From: Nematostella vectensis
Lineage: Eukaryota; Cnidaria; Anthozoa; Actiniaria; Edwardsiidae
Length of the DNA stretch: 64,000 nt
Reading direction: 5' to 3'
Assembly (NCBI RefSeq): GCF_932526225.1
Contig: NC_064034.1
Location: 5,504,001-5,568,000, forward strand
Numbering within the stretch: the first letter of the stretch is position 1; each line of letters starts with the position of its first letter. Shown here piece after piece: positions 12,001-23,800 of the stretch. Under the pieces are notes generated by a model. The model searched no databases, was not told the origin of the DNA, and was given only the letters and a program-made list of their open reading frames with translations. The translations under genes were made by a program, and so were the position numbers.

Positions 12001-15000
12001 ATTAGAGTCTCTACACAAATAAGGATAGGAAATGAGAAGGGCTAACCATTTTGGCTGAGCTAACCTGATTTGTAAAAATAATAACAGTAATAATGTAACA
12101 AATTGTTGTCTTACACTTCCAAGCCCCTGACTCCAATGACTTTCTTGTTTTTAAATTACAGTTTTCACATCACATGTTTTACAGATTAATTTTGGTCTGT
12201 TACTTTTTAGGTGTACAAGCCATACAGAGCCACAAACCATGACATGAGTCGGTTTCATTCAAGCGACTACATTGACTTTCTATCAAGGTATAACATTAGC
12301 TTTCAACAACAGTCAGACTTCTTAACCCCCCCCCCCCCCCCCCTTGACTGAAAAATATGTATGCTTTATAAGAGGAATTTTGAACCTTTGGTTGTATAGA
12401 GGTTGTCTGTTTGATGGAGGTCTGTTATATGGGGGTTCCATTGTATAGGAAAGTGTAATAGTTGCAATACCTTGACAGGAGGTATATCCTAGGTGACTAT
12501 TTGATGTTTCCATCTCTCCAGGGTGACAATACAAAATAACCCTAACCTATCAAAGAGCATGAGTGACTTCAATGTTGGAGAGGACTGGTAAGCAAGCTTC
12601 TGTGTTGTTGTTCTTGCAAATACATTGCAAAGACAATTTTTCATCAGTTTGTATATTTTCAGGCTATTTATTGATATTGTGGTTTAATTGACAACAGTTG
12701 AATAATATCACTGACACTACTTATTTTCCCGTAGCCCTGTGTTTCCAGGATTGTTTGATTTCTGCTCGATATACACGGGTGCATCGCTGGAGGGGGCTGT
12801 TCGGCTGAACCAGGGGGTGGGTACATCTGCTGCAAGGGTTCAATCTGTAGAGTAGTTTATACAATAAAGGGTGGGTACTTCTGCTGCAAGGGTACAATCT
12901 CTAGAGTAGTTTATACAGTAGGGGGTGGGTACATCTGCTGCAAGGGTACAATCTCTAGAGTAGTTTATACAGTAGGGGGTGGGTACATCTGCTGCAAGGG
13001 TACAATCTGTAGAGTAGTTTATACAGTAGGGGGTGGGTATATCTGCTGCAAGGGTACAATCTGTAGAGTAGTTTATACAGTAGGGGGTGGGTACATCTGC
13101 TGCAAGGGTAAAATCTCTAGAGTAGTTTATACAGTAGGGGGTGGGTACATCTGCTGCAAGGGTACAATCTGTAGAGTAGTTTATACAGTAGGGGGTGGGT
13201 ACATCTGCTGCAAAGGTACAATCTGTAGAGTAGTTTATACAGTAGGGGGTGGGTACATCTGCTGCAAGGGTACAATCTGTAGAGTAGTTTATACAGTAGT
13301 AGGATGGGTCAGGGAAGCAAATACTTCTGAGAAACATTTCTTTGTTGCTTCTACAAGATTTGGCGTGCGCTATGTCTCTTTGGGTGGTTAAACTAAGAGA
13401 CATGTCACACGCTACATGTCGCGCTCAACATTTCGCCTAGTTAAGCCATGCCTTAAGTCAAATCAAGTCCATTTTTAACACAGATGTGGATGCTATGAAG
13501 TGTCCCTAGCTAGCTTAATCATTTAAGAATTGTTATTTTGTTTATTTGAGTAGATTTGTGACATTGCCATCAACTGGGCCGGTGGGTTACATCATGCCAA
13601 AAAGTGTGAGGTGAGATAATTTTTCTGTTTTCTACCAAAACTGGCATCACGATTGTAGATTTGAATTTTTGGACAGACTTTAATGTGACAAAACTTACCT
13701 TTTGTACCTCTTTTATCCATAGGCATCAGGGTTTTGCTATGTGAATGACATAGTTGTTGCAATCCTTGAGCTTCTCAAGTAAGCAAACTTTTGTTGATGT
13801 CATCTGCACCTCTTGTTTAGTTTGTGGTGCCTAATAAAGAATAGCCTGCCAAGGAATTCATAGTCTCTTTGTATTAGCCATCTGAAAATTACAGCAGGAA
13901 GCTGATTTACTCAAAGAATGTTCTTTATCTACCTATAGGTATCATAACCGAGTGCTGTACGTTGATATTGACATTCACCATGGCGACGGTGTACAGGTCT
14001 GTATTAACCCTGACAGAATCAAGATGATTGAAGCAACTGTTTTTTGGTGGCAAACCTTTCTAAAAGTGCTGACAAATTGTATCAGCTATCGTCACTTATT
14101 AAAGCCCTGTATATACCAACATTAAAAGACCTAAATATAACTTTTGAAAACTTATATAGAGCTATTATGCAAAAATCTGATTCAGTGTTTTGTATTGAAT
14201 TTGCATACAGGAGGCTATTTACCAAACTATTACTATAAACTTCCTCTGTATTTTTCTGAGTCCTGATCATCACCCAGATGTTCTTCACATCCCTACTTTC
14301 TGTTTTGAGGCTGTATCAAAGTGTTTGTATGTTTTTAGGAAGCATTTTACCTGACTGATCGTGTCATGACTGTCTCATTTCATAAGTATGGCAACCACTT
14401 CTTTCCTGGTACAGGTAAAGTACACAAACTGTTATCTGGTTTATGTTGATAAAGCTATGCTTTTTTCTACTGACTGAGTTTTTTGGTACATGTCTACCCA
14501 CCTAAGGAGTGTATCTTCATAGAAGTAAAGCATTAAGTGTACCAAAACTCTAGAAATTATTTGAAATACATATACATTTAAATAAGGTCGCACTCGGAGA
14601 ATCTATTTTTCTTAACCCGCAGTGCTTCATGGATATAAAATTGAACAAACACGGGTGTAGAAAGCTTTTTTTAGTTATGTACCTCTAAACGTTCACACGG
14701 TGTTCAGAGACCAGGATTCAGCAGTTTTTATGTTACCCATTGACCACTGCGGGTTATGATGCACTGATTCGTGGGTGCAACCTTTATTGTAATAGGTGTA
14801 TACTGTATGTTTGGAATATTTTTTCTTCATTTTTCCAAAGGTGACATGTATGAGGTTGGTGTTGACAATGGAAGACTGTATTCTGTCAATGTTCCCTTGA
14901 GAGATGGAATTGATGATCAAAGTATGTAACTTGTATTGTATTCTTAGTTAGTAGCTTATATTATACAGTATATATTTTTTATTATGCTACTGTAAGTTAG

Positions 15001-18000
15001 AAGTTTGTATTGCATTGTGTTCTTAACTGGATTGTTTATTTAATATCTCCACTTATGTTTCCATTTCTAGATTATGCCAGTTTATTCAAACCTGTTATAA
15101 ACATGGTGATTGATCATTATCAACCAACATGCATAGTGCTACAGGTACAATATCTATCCATGAAAACTATGGTCCAGCAAAATTGCTTTACATGTACTTT
15201 ACCCCACACAGTGCCTCAGTCATAGTATTATCTGGTCTTTCCAATCTGGTCTATTTTTTATCAATTATACTTCTATCCTATCACCTATAATTTGTAATCA
15301 ATAAACATATTATTACTTTTAAAAGTTTTAGTCCTGTTTTGCACTGTACATTTGAAGGGATATTTGTCAGTAAAGCAAAAGAATGGTCTAAAATACAAGA
15401 TACAGTTTAGTAGATTAATGTTTTGAAGTGTATTTCTAGTGAATGATGTGTTGTAGTGCAGGGCTGTTTACGATTTTAGAGGGTATGATTGACATTTTTC
15501 ATTTCTTGTATTTTAGTGTGGTGCAGATTCTCTAGGCTGTGATAGATTGGGTTGCTTCAATCTCAGTACAAAAGGACATGGGTGAGTAAAAAATGTGATT
15601 AATTAATAGATGTTATAGGAATTTTTTTAATAGTTAAAGGAGCTTTAATATGACCAGAACTGAAAAAAAATAGGTCAAGATAATGAGAACTTATGTAGTC
15701 TGGGTTTTGAGTATTTTGAGTAGTCTGGTATTTTGAATATTGTTTTAATTAGAATTACTTTAAATTATCTAAATCAAAGGAAAATCAAACTTAGTGCAAG
15801 TTTTCAGGGAATTTGAAGTTTCCATGTTTGAGAAAAAATTCTACTGTATTTACAAGGCATTCTTTGCTGATTTAACAAGTGCAATATGCTCACTAACTGA
15901 TGTGTTTGATGTGTAGGGAGTGTGTTCGATTCATGAAGACCTTCAATCTCCCCATGCTGGTGTTAGGTGGGGGTGGTTACACCATCAGGAATGTAGCAAG
16001 ATGCTGGTGAGTACTGGTCAAATTTCATCTAGTGAAAGGCTTAACTGTCCAGTGCAGAGGTCTGACGTGATGCATGATATTCATGCCACAGTACTTTATG
16101 TTGTATGTAAAAGTGAAATTAATGCATTTGGTATCAGTTTCAAATTAACACCACCCTGTAATAGAAACGGTTCAATTCTATTTCTAAGATATCGAACAAT
16201 GCAGGGAAAGCTATACTATTACGTAATGTAATTTTTAGGTATTCCAAAAACAAAACAACTTTGTCACAACAGCAACAGACTTCCAAAAGCCTTTCATTCA
16301 GTCCAGATGACTTGTACTGCAGGACATACAACATAGTGACAATTTTGTGGACTCTGAGAAGTTAGAACAACATATAAGGCTGTGAATTACTTGTTTGTTA
16401 ATCTATCAATTACAACTGCACAGCCTATTCTGGATCAAGAGCCTCAATTTTTTTTTTTATTCTGTGAGAGTTAAGCTCCTCCTGTTCCAGGAGCATGCCA
16501 CTATCACTAATGGAGCAACAGTCCAGGCTCTGAATCCAGGGTGCACACAGCCCAAACTGATTTCAGTGTATTCCCTTCACAGGGCATATGAGACATCACT
16601 CTTGGTTGACCAGCAAGTTTCCACAGAGATCCCATATAATGGTATGTACTATTCTAGCGAATCATCTACTATGGATGTACACTTCTAGTGAATCATCTGC
16701 TCTTTATGTTAACTTCTAGTGAATCATCTGCTCTTTATGTTAACTTCTAGTGAATCATTTCATGAAATGTATTGTACCTTTTATAGATTACCTGGAATAT
16801 TTTGGTCCAGATTTCTCTCTTCATCCAGACATTGCATCAAGAATAGAAAATCAGAATACCAAACAAGTAAGTGCTTTTAATAAGTAAAGACCCTTTAGAA
16901 GCCCCTGCTTGATGCAGAGTCACACCAAGCATCCATTTCCATAGGCGAATTCAAGCATGTTACTGAGTTTATTTTCAATCAATTAACTCAATATTACTGA
17001 GTTTAATTTCAATATTTTCAATAAAGTATCAGGCTTCATTCATAAATAAAATGGTATGTTTTCACTTGTAAAAAATAACAAAGGTGTGGCTGACTTTAAG
17101 CCTGTTTTAGAATAAACAATGATTGACAGAGTAAAAAAATGGCATGTTTTCCCAAAATAAGGTCTGGTTAACTTCGGTAAGCTTGTCTTTTTGCATAGAG
17201 GTTCCTCATGTTATGTAAACCAACATATCAAAAATTGATTTTTTCTTATGGATTCGTCTTCTAGATATGAGGCTTGAAGTGCAATTTTCAAATGTTCAAA
17301 GTATGAATTCTCCTAGTTTTTAGGGAGAAGTAGGCCTCTGATCAGAAATTAAGCCAACTTTGCTCGCTAATATCTAAATTTTATATCTACTAAATCTTTT
17401 TAAAATTTTGAATTAGGCTTATGGTCAAAGTAACTCCTTGTATGCGGAATCCTGAGCTTATATATTGAGAATTGGAAAATTTCATGCCATTTTTTTTCCT
17501 CTGTCGCAATGATTACATTATGAACATCTCCCCAGTACCTGGACCAGATTCGCCAGACTGTGTCTGAAAACCTCAAGAACCTGAATGGTGCACCAAGTGT
17601 CCAGATGCAGCATGTTCCCCCTGACCTGCTTTGCCTGGAAGCCAACGAGGACCAGATGGATGCAGATGGCAGACAGACTGACGACGAGACCAAGTACGTG
17701 TAGCCCCCTTACCAGTACCAGTAGTTGTGTTTACCTTTCCCGTATAAATTGGAGGAGATACTGGAGATACGAGCATAACTGAGCTAGTGCAGCTCACCGA
17801 GCAAACATGTAAATCGTAACCAGCATGCTTTGCACCCGTCTCGCCTCTAGCGTTTTCATTCCTAGTAGACCAAGAATACCTTCCTCATACGTACAAGGCA
17901 ACATATATACTTCTATGCGTGCTAATGCTGGCCTTTTTTCCGCTTGCTTATATTTTTTGCGTTATTTCAATTTCGCGATTTTTTGAAATCTAATTTATTT

Positions 18001-18122
18001 GATCCTTATTGAATGATTATTTGCGTTACCTCCATTGTTTGGTTGTTCTCAGGCTGGCCGATAACGAGTACTTCGATGGTGAGCAGGATGTTGACAGAGA
18101 CGAGGCTTATCTCGACGTGTGA
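9061..18122 (+). CDS. HDAC3: Histone deacetylase 3, complete, 17 coding exons
   Basis: Class I zinc lysine deacetylase, the catalytic subunit of NCoR/SMRT co-repressor complexes in the nucleus. Exons: 9061-9118, 10106-10188, 12211-12287, 12522-12587, 12735-12816, 13554-13610, 13723-13778, 13939-13996, 14339-14414, 14841-14921, 15071-15144, 15517-15581, 15917-16006, 16583-16641, 16787-16866, 17536-17693, 18053-18122. Phases agree throughout and give 429 residues (human 428). Visible features: N-terminal [15 protein letters not shown] and GHPMKPHRL, catalytic GGLHHAKK (His135/136), zinc ligands in [10 protein letters not shown] (Asp171, His173) and CGADSLG (Asp260), and Tyr299 in GGGGYTIRN. The acidic tail ends EAYLDV. 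The frame opens through TTG at 9043, but ATG 9061 matches the family start. Intron 2 holds a piggyBac copy, and intron 5 begins inside a 54-bp minisatellite. Confidence 0.98.
10460..11843 (+). mobile_element. piggyBac-family DNA transposon, degenerate, with TTAA target duplications
   Basis: A 1.38-kb element in HDAC3 intron 2, in the same orientation as the gene. Both ends carry the inverted repeat CCCTTTATAGCCT, and each is directly bordered by TTAA (10456-10459 and 11844-11847), the piggyBac target signature. The inside holds a transposase remnant. The 5' third of the transposase gene is missing, so this copy cannot be autonomous. The clean ends suggest it transposed as a unit, possibly mobilised by a full-length relative. 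Confidence 0.92.
10516..11334 (+). pseudogene. piggyBac transposase (PGBD-type) pseudogene
   Basis: DDE transposase fragment. The first frame (from about 10516 to the TGA at 11149-11151) has [15 protein letters not shown], the HYWPKN stretch, the [20 protein letters not shown] block with catalytic-region residues, [19 protein letters not shown], and [11 protein letters not shown]. All are in piggyBac order. Just after SLLER the frame breaks. The continuation ([13 protein letters not shown]... [25 protein letters not shown]) resumes in another frame from about 11152 and stops at 11334. The N-terminal domain and the cysteine-rich C-terminal zinc finger are absent. Confidence 0.9.
12326..12343 (+). 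repeat. Poly-C run of 18
   Basis: Uninterrupted C tract in HDAC3 intron 3. Confidence 0.9.
12815..13300. repeat. 54-bp minisatellite, nine units, starting at the HDAC3 exon 5 donor
   Basis: Nine head-to-tail 54-bp units; the word GGGTGGGTAC recurs at 12815, 12869, 12923, 12977, 13031, 13085, 13139, 13193 and 13247. The first unit includes the last two bases of exon 5 and its donor (GGGG|GTGGGTAC), so every later unit carries a near-copy of that donor. Because 54 is divisible by 3, the minus strand stays open with an 18-residue repeat. This is not a gene. In the coding frame each unit has a TAG, so use of any copy as donor would truncate HDAC3. Confidence 0.97.
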
Positions 18123-18249
18123 CGATCACAAGGTCCGAGCTGGTGTCTCAGGTCACACAGTGGATAGAGATAGAAGGAGAGCGAGAAGGGTAGAGGGTGG
18201 AAAAACAGATGAAGAGGAGGAGTAGGAGGAAGAGACAAAGAAGAAGGAA

Positions 18250-18255
18250 AATAAA
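18250..18255 (+). terminator. Candidate HDAC3 polyadenylation signal
   Basis: AATAAA lies 128 bp after the HDAC3 stop in A/G-rich sequence. It is a plausible signal but not verified by transcript data. Confidence 0.4.
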
Positions 18256-20855
18256 GGCGAACCAGAAGGGTAAAGGGTTTATAAACAATTGAAGAGGGAG
18301 GACAAACAAATGAAGATTTACGTGACGAAATCTGAAGGCAAAGACAGACAAGAGATGATCGGGCGTTTTATAGAAAGGGGGAAAGAAGAGACAATAACAC
18401 AAACGAGTGTCTGCCAGATGGCGCGTCGTCTGTTTTTAGTCAATCTATGAAATGTACATTACACCAAACCTATTTATTGCAGACGTTACTGTACATAAAC
18501 AAATGTGGTGGGAAAAATGATTTTGATGCTTTTATGGCAATGCGTCTGTCTTTTTGTCTCTCTCAGGCCCGTACTCAGAGGGAATGGGATGGGGTTACAG
18601 GGGGTATGCTCCCCCACCGTATATCCCCACCCCTACCATACACCACAACCACGAGAGCACAAGGGTTCCTCTAAACAACAATATCAAATTACCGTAATAG
18701 AGACGAAAGTTGAATGAGAGTTCCAACTCTCATGAAAGTTTAATCAACCTCGTACACAGCTGACCCTGGGTTGAAGTTTGATGCGAGTTGAAGGTTAAAC
18801 ATATTCCAATAGACCCCTCAGGGTATTTAAAATTGAACATTCCGTTATCTATGCCTGAATACAAGAGACCTAGCTGCACCATTGTGGACTAGGTCTCCTC
18901 TGTTCTGTCTCCATTGTTCCAAACTTCTACCACATGGGATTGTTTCGCACTAAACATACAGAAAGAGAGCCAAAAAGAGTTCTACTGCATTCTGCAAGTG
19001 TTATCAATTTTTCCTTTGCGCGTGTCATTCTTATGTTGTTCCCGACATGGCGTAAAAACCTTACGCGTGCGCACTGCGTAGAGTCACATTGGAAGCCATG
19101 AAGATGTATAATGTGTGCGTTATCTCTTTTGCTGCCAGTAAATTCAATGTTCTTGGCGATAAAACTCTATCTCACAAGATATGTTCCCTCCACCCCTTGC
19201 CCACATCTACTCTCCCCTCGTTCCTTCACATGTTTGGAAATGTCGTCATTTAGAGTCAAATTTCACGTCTGTCGTTGGCCGTGGGCCGGATATGCTTAGT
19301 AATTAGTAACAACGGATAAAATAGCCATTATTTCCGTCCTGCAGTGCGCGTTGATAGCCTAGACATGAGCGACATTCATCGTGAGTTATTCAAGAGATGC
19401 TACCGATTCAGTTGTTAGCTCTAACCAACCTCAACGCAGTATCGCATCGCCAGAACGCCGAACCTCAGCTCAGGAGTGACCAGCCACGCTGCGTTTGCAG
19501 CTTTGACCAAGGTTAGCGATACCCATGAATATCAACGAGTTTCACTAAGGGACAGTCGCAAGCGTCTTTGCGCTATAAAAAGGTTGTGTATGCGTAGGTT
19601 ACAGTCAATTGCTCATTGGGTTCGCAAGCGCTTTTGCGCATTTAAGACTTATGTATGCGAAGGTTAGAGTCTGCTCATTGGGTTTTCAGAGACGCAACTG
19701 CAGATCCCTACCGCTTTTGGGGATAAATTAGCTACACAGGATTTTATTGGAAGGCGATAAACTTATACTTGCAATCCCCAGTAGGCGATTTGGAGCTTGA
19801 ATGTGTTTTGGTTGTGCCCATTGAAGATGGGATTGTGCCGGTATGGGAAACTTAGTTTACTCAACCCGTAACAAAACAATTTCTCCTCTCGCAATAGCTT
19901 CAGCAGTACATTTTTATAAAGGCAAAATAAGCGCAGGGTTATCTATTTGTCATCGCTTATTTTCAATAAGGCAATATTGACAGTGATCTGTACTGAATTG
20001 TCCCTACTGTTGACAGACTTGCTTTAGTTTTATCCCAAAGGGAGGTTCAGCGTTTCCTCTAAAATCTCTTCCGGTATTTTCTGTAACAGCTTTTTGTTCA
20101 TCGCAGGAAACCCAAGATTAAGCAGACAGGAATTTGTCGCTCAAGTACTTTAGCCATGTATTGATATTTAGCCAAGAAAAGTATTTGACACAAAAGTATA
20201 TCATAGACTTCATGTGCGACTGCACATGGCTTTTCACCAGGGTAGGGTGAGGGTGAAAGGCGCAAACTCGATCTGGTTTCTGATTGGTCAATCCCTGTTG
20301 CGTATGAGCTTGACGTAAATTCCAACCCGCGGGATCTCCCGTAAGGGTGTTCATCACTGATAAACGCTCAAGTGCTGGAAGTGTTTTTCTTATAACTCGC
20401 AAGGGCTCAAGGTCACCTCAAATCAATCCAATACCTTAACCAATCAACCCAATGGCAATCGTTTTTTGTCTACAGCGTTCGGCCTCGGAAACAACAGTAG
20501 CGTGAGTGCGGCAGGATTTGTGAATACTGGTAAGCGAGATGTTCATGTATTAACCAACCATCATCCCTGTATTCAAGCCAGGGGATGTTTATGAACCCAT
20601 GACGTGTTTCGGTATGTAAGGCATGCTGTTGATCTTTACCATACACTTTCTTAATCACCGATGGTCTTCTTCGTGTCGCTGTTGATGATGTTAATTTCGG
20701 ATCCGAACTCTTGTAAACTGACGAACACCCCTCGATGACATTGTAACTGGGAGCCCCGCGAGATATCCGACCGCAACTTATTAATTACTCGGGGTCATTA
20801 CATTGCAGATAAAGATTTGAGTTGCTGTAACCGAAAGCTGTTTCACTTGGCCAAG
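18256..20855. other. Intergenic, no gene recognised
   Basis: Between HDAC3 and the protease. It holds an A/G-rich stretch, a C-rich repeat-like patch (about 18570-18660) and a GC-rich island near 19015-19090 with a CGTGCGCACTGCG word resembling an NRF1 site. An old tandem duplication of about 70 bp lies at 19557-19685 (cgcaagcg..tttgcgc ... gctcattgggtt twice). No coding exon was recognised. Confidence 0.5.
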
Positions 20856-23800
20856 ATGGATAAAGTGTTTATATTTCTTCTTATGGCAGGGCTGGGACTT
20901 ACGGGTGAGTTCCTGCGTGCATAGGATTGTAGGAGTACCTAGATCTGTTGACTGTCCATCATTGTAATTTAACTCGATCGTAGCGTTATCTGTGCCGAGC
21001 TCATGTGCGTCATGCTACTTTCCCATTCTACCCTCTTAACCACACGTAGCACCACTACGTTGGTCTTTGAAGTGACGACTCTTTTCACGAGTCTAGTTAT
21101 AAAGTCCAACCCTGCAGACTGTCGCAGTTCCTAAAATAGCTCGTGCCGCCCATGTGTGCCCAAATGCACAGGTGACTTTCCCAATTCAAGGGACATATCT
21201 ATCTATCTCGAATCATATGAACCACGGGTCACATATTTCGTGATCTAAGCGCTAGTGGTATTATGACGAGGCAAATGTTATATTTCCATACAATACAAAT
21301 AGAATAGTACTAGTGGTTACCCGTGAAATATTCACGAAAAGCAATTCTTTGTTGTACAAAACGTTTTACTGTTTATCACTCCTTCAATGTATTGGGCTTC
21401 CTGGTGCTTTGGGGGAATAGTATGCTACGTCTTAAACATTAATTAAACAAATGCCTTCCTTTTGAGTCCCCAATATATTTATCTCGTGTGTAGTTCCACA
21501 TATCAAGAAAATTTTAGCCAAAAATTGTCGTTTTTTGCCAAACGCGGTCACTTCCATATAAGAAAACTAATATATTCCTTATTTGGAAAAAACTGTATGA
21601 TTCTTGGCAATTTTCAGGTTGCCGTACCGCAGGTGCTTCGTAAACTTTATGACTTGTATTCAGAAAAGAAAAACAGTGACTGTGATCTTTTTTGGTAAAT
21701 GGATAAAAGATCAGAAAAGAAACTAAGATTTCTCGGTACCAGTCCCTCAAAACGACAACGTTTTCTTCATATGAAATAAATATCCATCCCCCCCATGGAG
21801 GGAGTCGGAGGTATGACCCCCCACCCCTCTGAAATTTTCAACCCCCCGGAAAAATATGAATACAGTCAATGTTAAGGAAAAAGGGCATTTTATCCCCATC
21901 CCCCCCCCCCCCCCCCCCCCCCATTCTCCCCTCTGGAAATTCCTGTGCGTTTGACCCCCACCTCCCGGAATTTCTAATCCCCTCCATGGGGGTATGGCTA
22001 TTTTCTGGAACTACACCGAATTTTATTTACCTTATAGAAATGTGAAAAGGCGCTTGCTATAAAGTACCGCCCGTATTTTAGTATTCCGCACCTTTTCCTA
22101 TATCCATGTTGGGCACCCTTTGGATGTTTTTGGCGGGAATCGGACAACCCATTGCGGACAACCAAATTCAAACCATGCCAATACGCGCGTTCATATGTTG
22201 GGTTTTGTGAATACGAGAGTGGATTGTGAATACTCGCTTCGTTGGCTTTCTTGTGTGTTATTTGGTGGTCGATTCCATACTTTTTAATGAAAATCGATGT
22301 GACATAAAAGGTATGTGGGTCTTAAAACACATAATGAACGCCAACTTATTTGTTACGAACAAACCTTTCGCTTTTATAAAAAAAAAATCAAAGAATACTA
22401 TCTTCTTATATCGAAATTGATCTGGTGATAAAATAAGAAGTGTTGTGCACCATCTCGATCTGATTAAATAAGCGTTTATGCACAGTCCTTTAATGGATTG
22501 AATTGAAGTGTTGTTCAAAAGTGAAAAGTCTTGTAGTTGTAGATAAAAGCTCTTCCGCTTTCTTGTTTGCGAACCGTTTTGTTTATGTGCAATGGAGCTA
22601 AAGAATCTAGTTTCTTTTTTAGGTAGGAATAATGCCTATCTAAATTACGATAAAGAGACGGTTGTGTTTTTAGCTACAATTAATCTATCTATGCAATGAA
22701 ACTACGGCAAGTATTTGTTTTCACATCTTCCGAAATTGTCTAGAAAAAGATTTCTACTCTACGATGATATTTTTGTAGCTTATTACTGTACACTTGTAGT
22801 GTGTTTTTCTTGAGAGACACGGAGGTCTGAAGGTCATTTGTCCTTTTTGCTCCGGGAAATGAAATCCTGAAAATGGCGCCTTTGCGAGTGTGATCCTCTC
22901 GCTTACAATAATGCGTGAATTAGAACTTTCCTATCCGGTAGAATCTTGAAATAAAAACCATTTTGCGCACCTCCTCTCCGAAAATGTGTGGAAATGGCGT
23001 GGTTTCGGAGTTTTCTAACTCAGCCGTTTTTTCGTAAAAGGTGGACAAAGTCCCTTACTTAACATATTATATATAGTATAGATATATACGATGTTACAAC
23101 TTGGTCTAGTTGTAGGCATAGAAGGCGCCTCAGACAGGCGCCATACAACTCATATCTGACCGCGGATAAAATCTTACGATTGAAATTATTTGTTGTTTGT
23201 GGGGCGAGGAAAAATGGTAAGCCAGGAGAAAACCCTTGGAGAGAGAGAAAGAGAGCTAACCAACTTACGTCGGAACCGATTGAAAATATTTGTTGTTTGT
23301 GGGGCGAGGACAACTGGTAAGCCCGGAGAAAACCCTTGGAGAGAGAGAAAGAGAGCTAACCAACTCACGTCGGAACCAAGGATCGAAGCCGGGACATAGT
23401 GAGGAGGAACACAGTACAGAGGTCTGAGGCTCTATCAACTGTGCAACTCTGTAATGAACTTACAGCTCTGATGAAACTAAGTTTGTTGCATAGTGACATC
23501 AACAAATCTTAGGCTGCATGTGTGATGTTCAACGTGCGCTATACAACGCCAACTGCTCCTCTTCGTTAGTTCCTGTGTTCAGCTGTTAAAGTTAAACAGA
23601 ATGCTTCCTTTTAATTCTGCGCTCCCCTACAAAAAGTGGTTTTTATACACTCGATGCGCGGCAATGGAAAATCTTTAGAGTAAAGCTTATCTGACAGTAG
23701 TTTTTGCATCTTTCACCAGATTGCTCGCCAATACAAGGACGGGAGCGAGCCTCGGGTGGACGCCTAGGTAGTGAAAGGTGTGAGCCTTCTCGTTCAAAGT

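Noticed and set aside
12840-13403. 187-codon minus-strand frame with an 18-residue repeat
   Set aside because: 54-bp intronic minisatellite in HDAC3, antisense to the gene.
23178-23399. Two-copy 100-bp direct repeat as a CRISPR-like array
   Set aside because: Only two copies with no spacers, part of a SINE in a eukaryotic intron.
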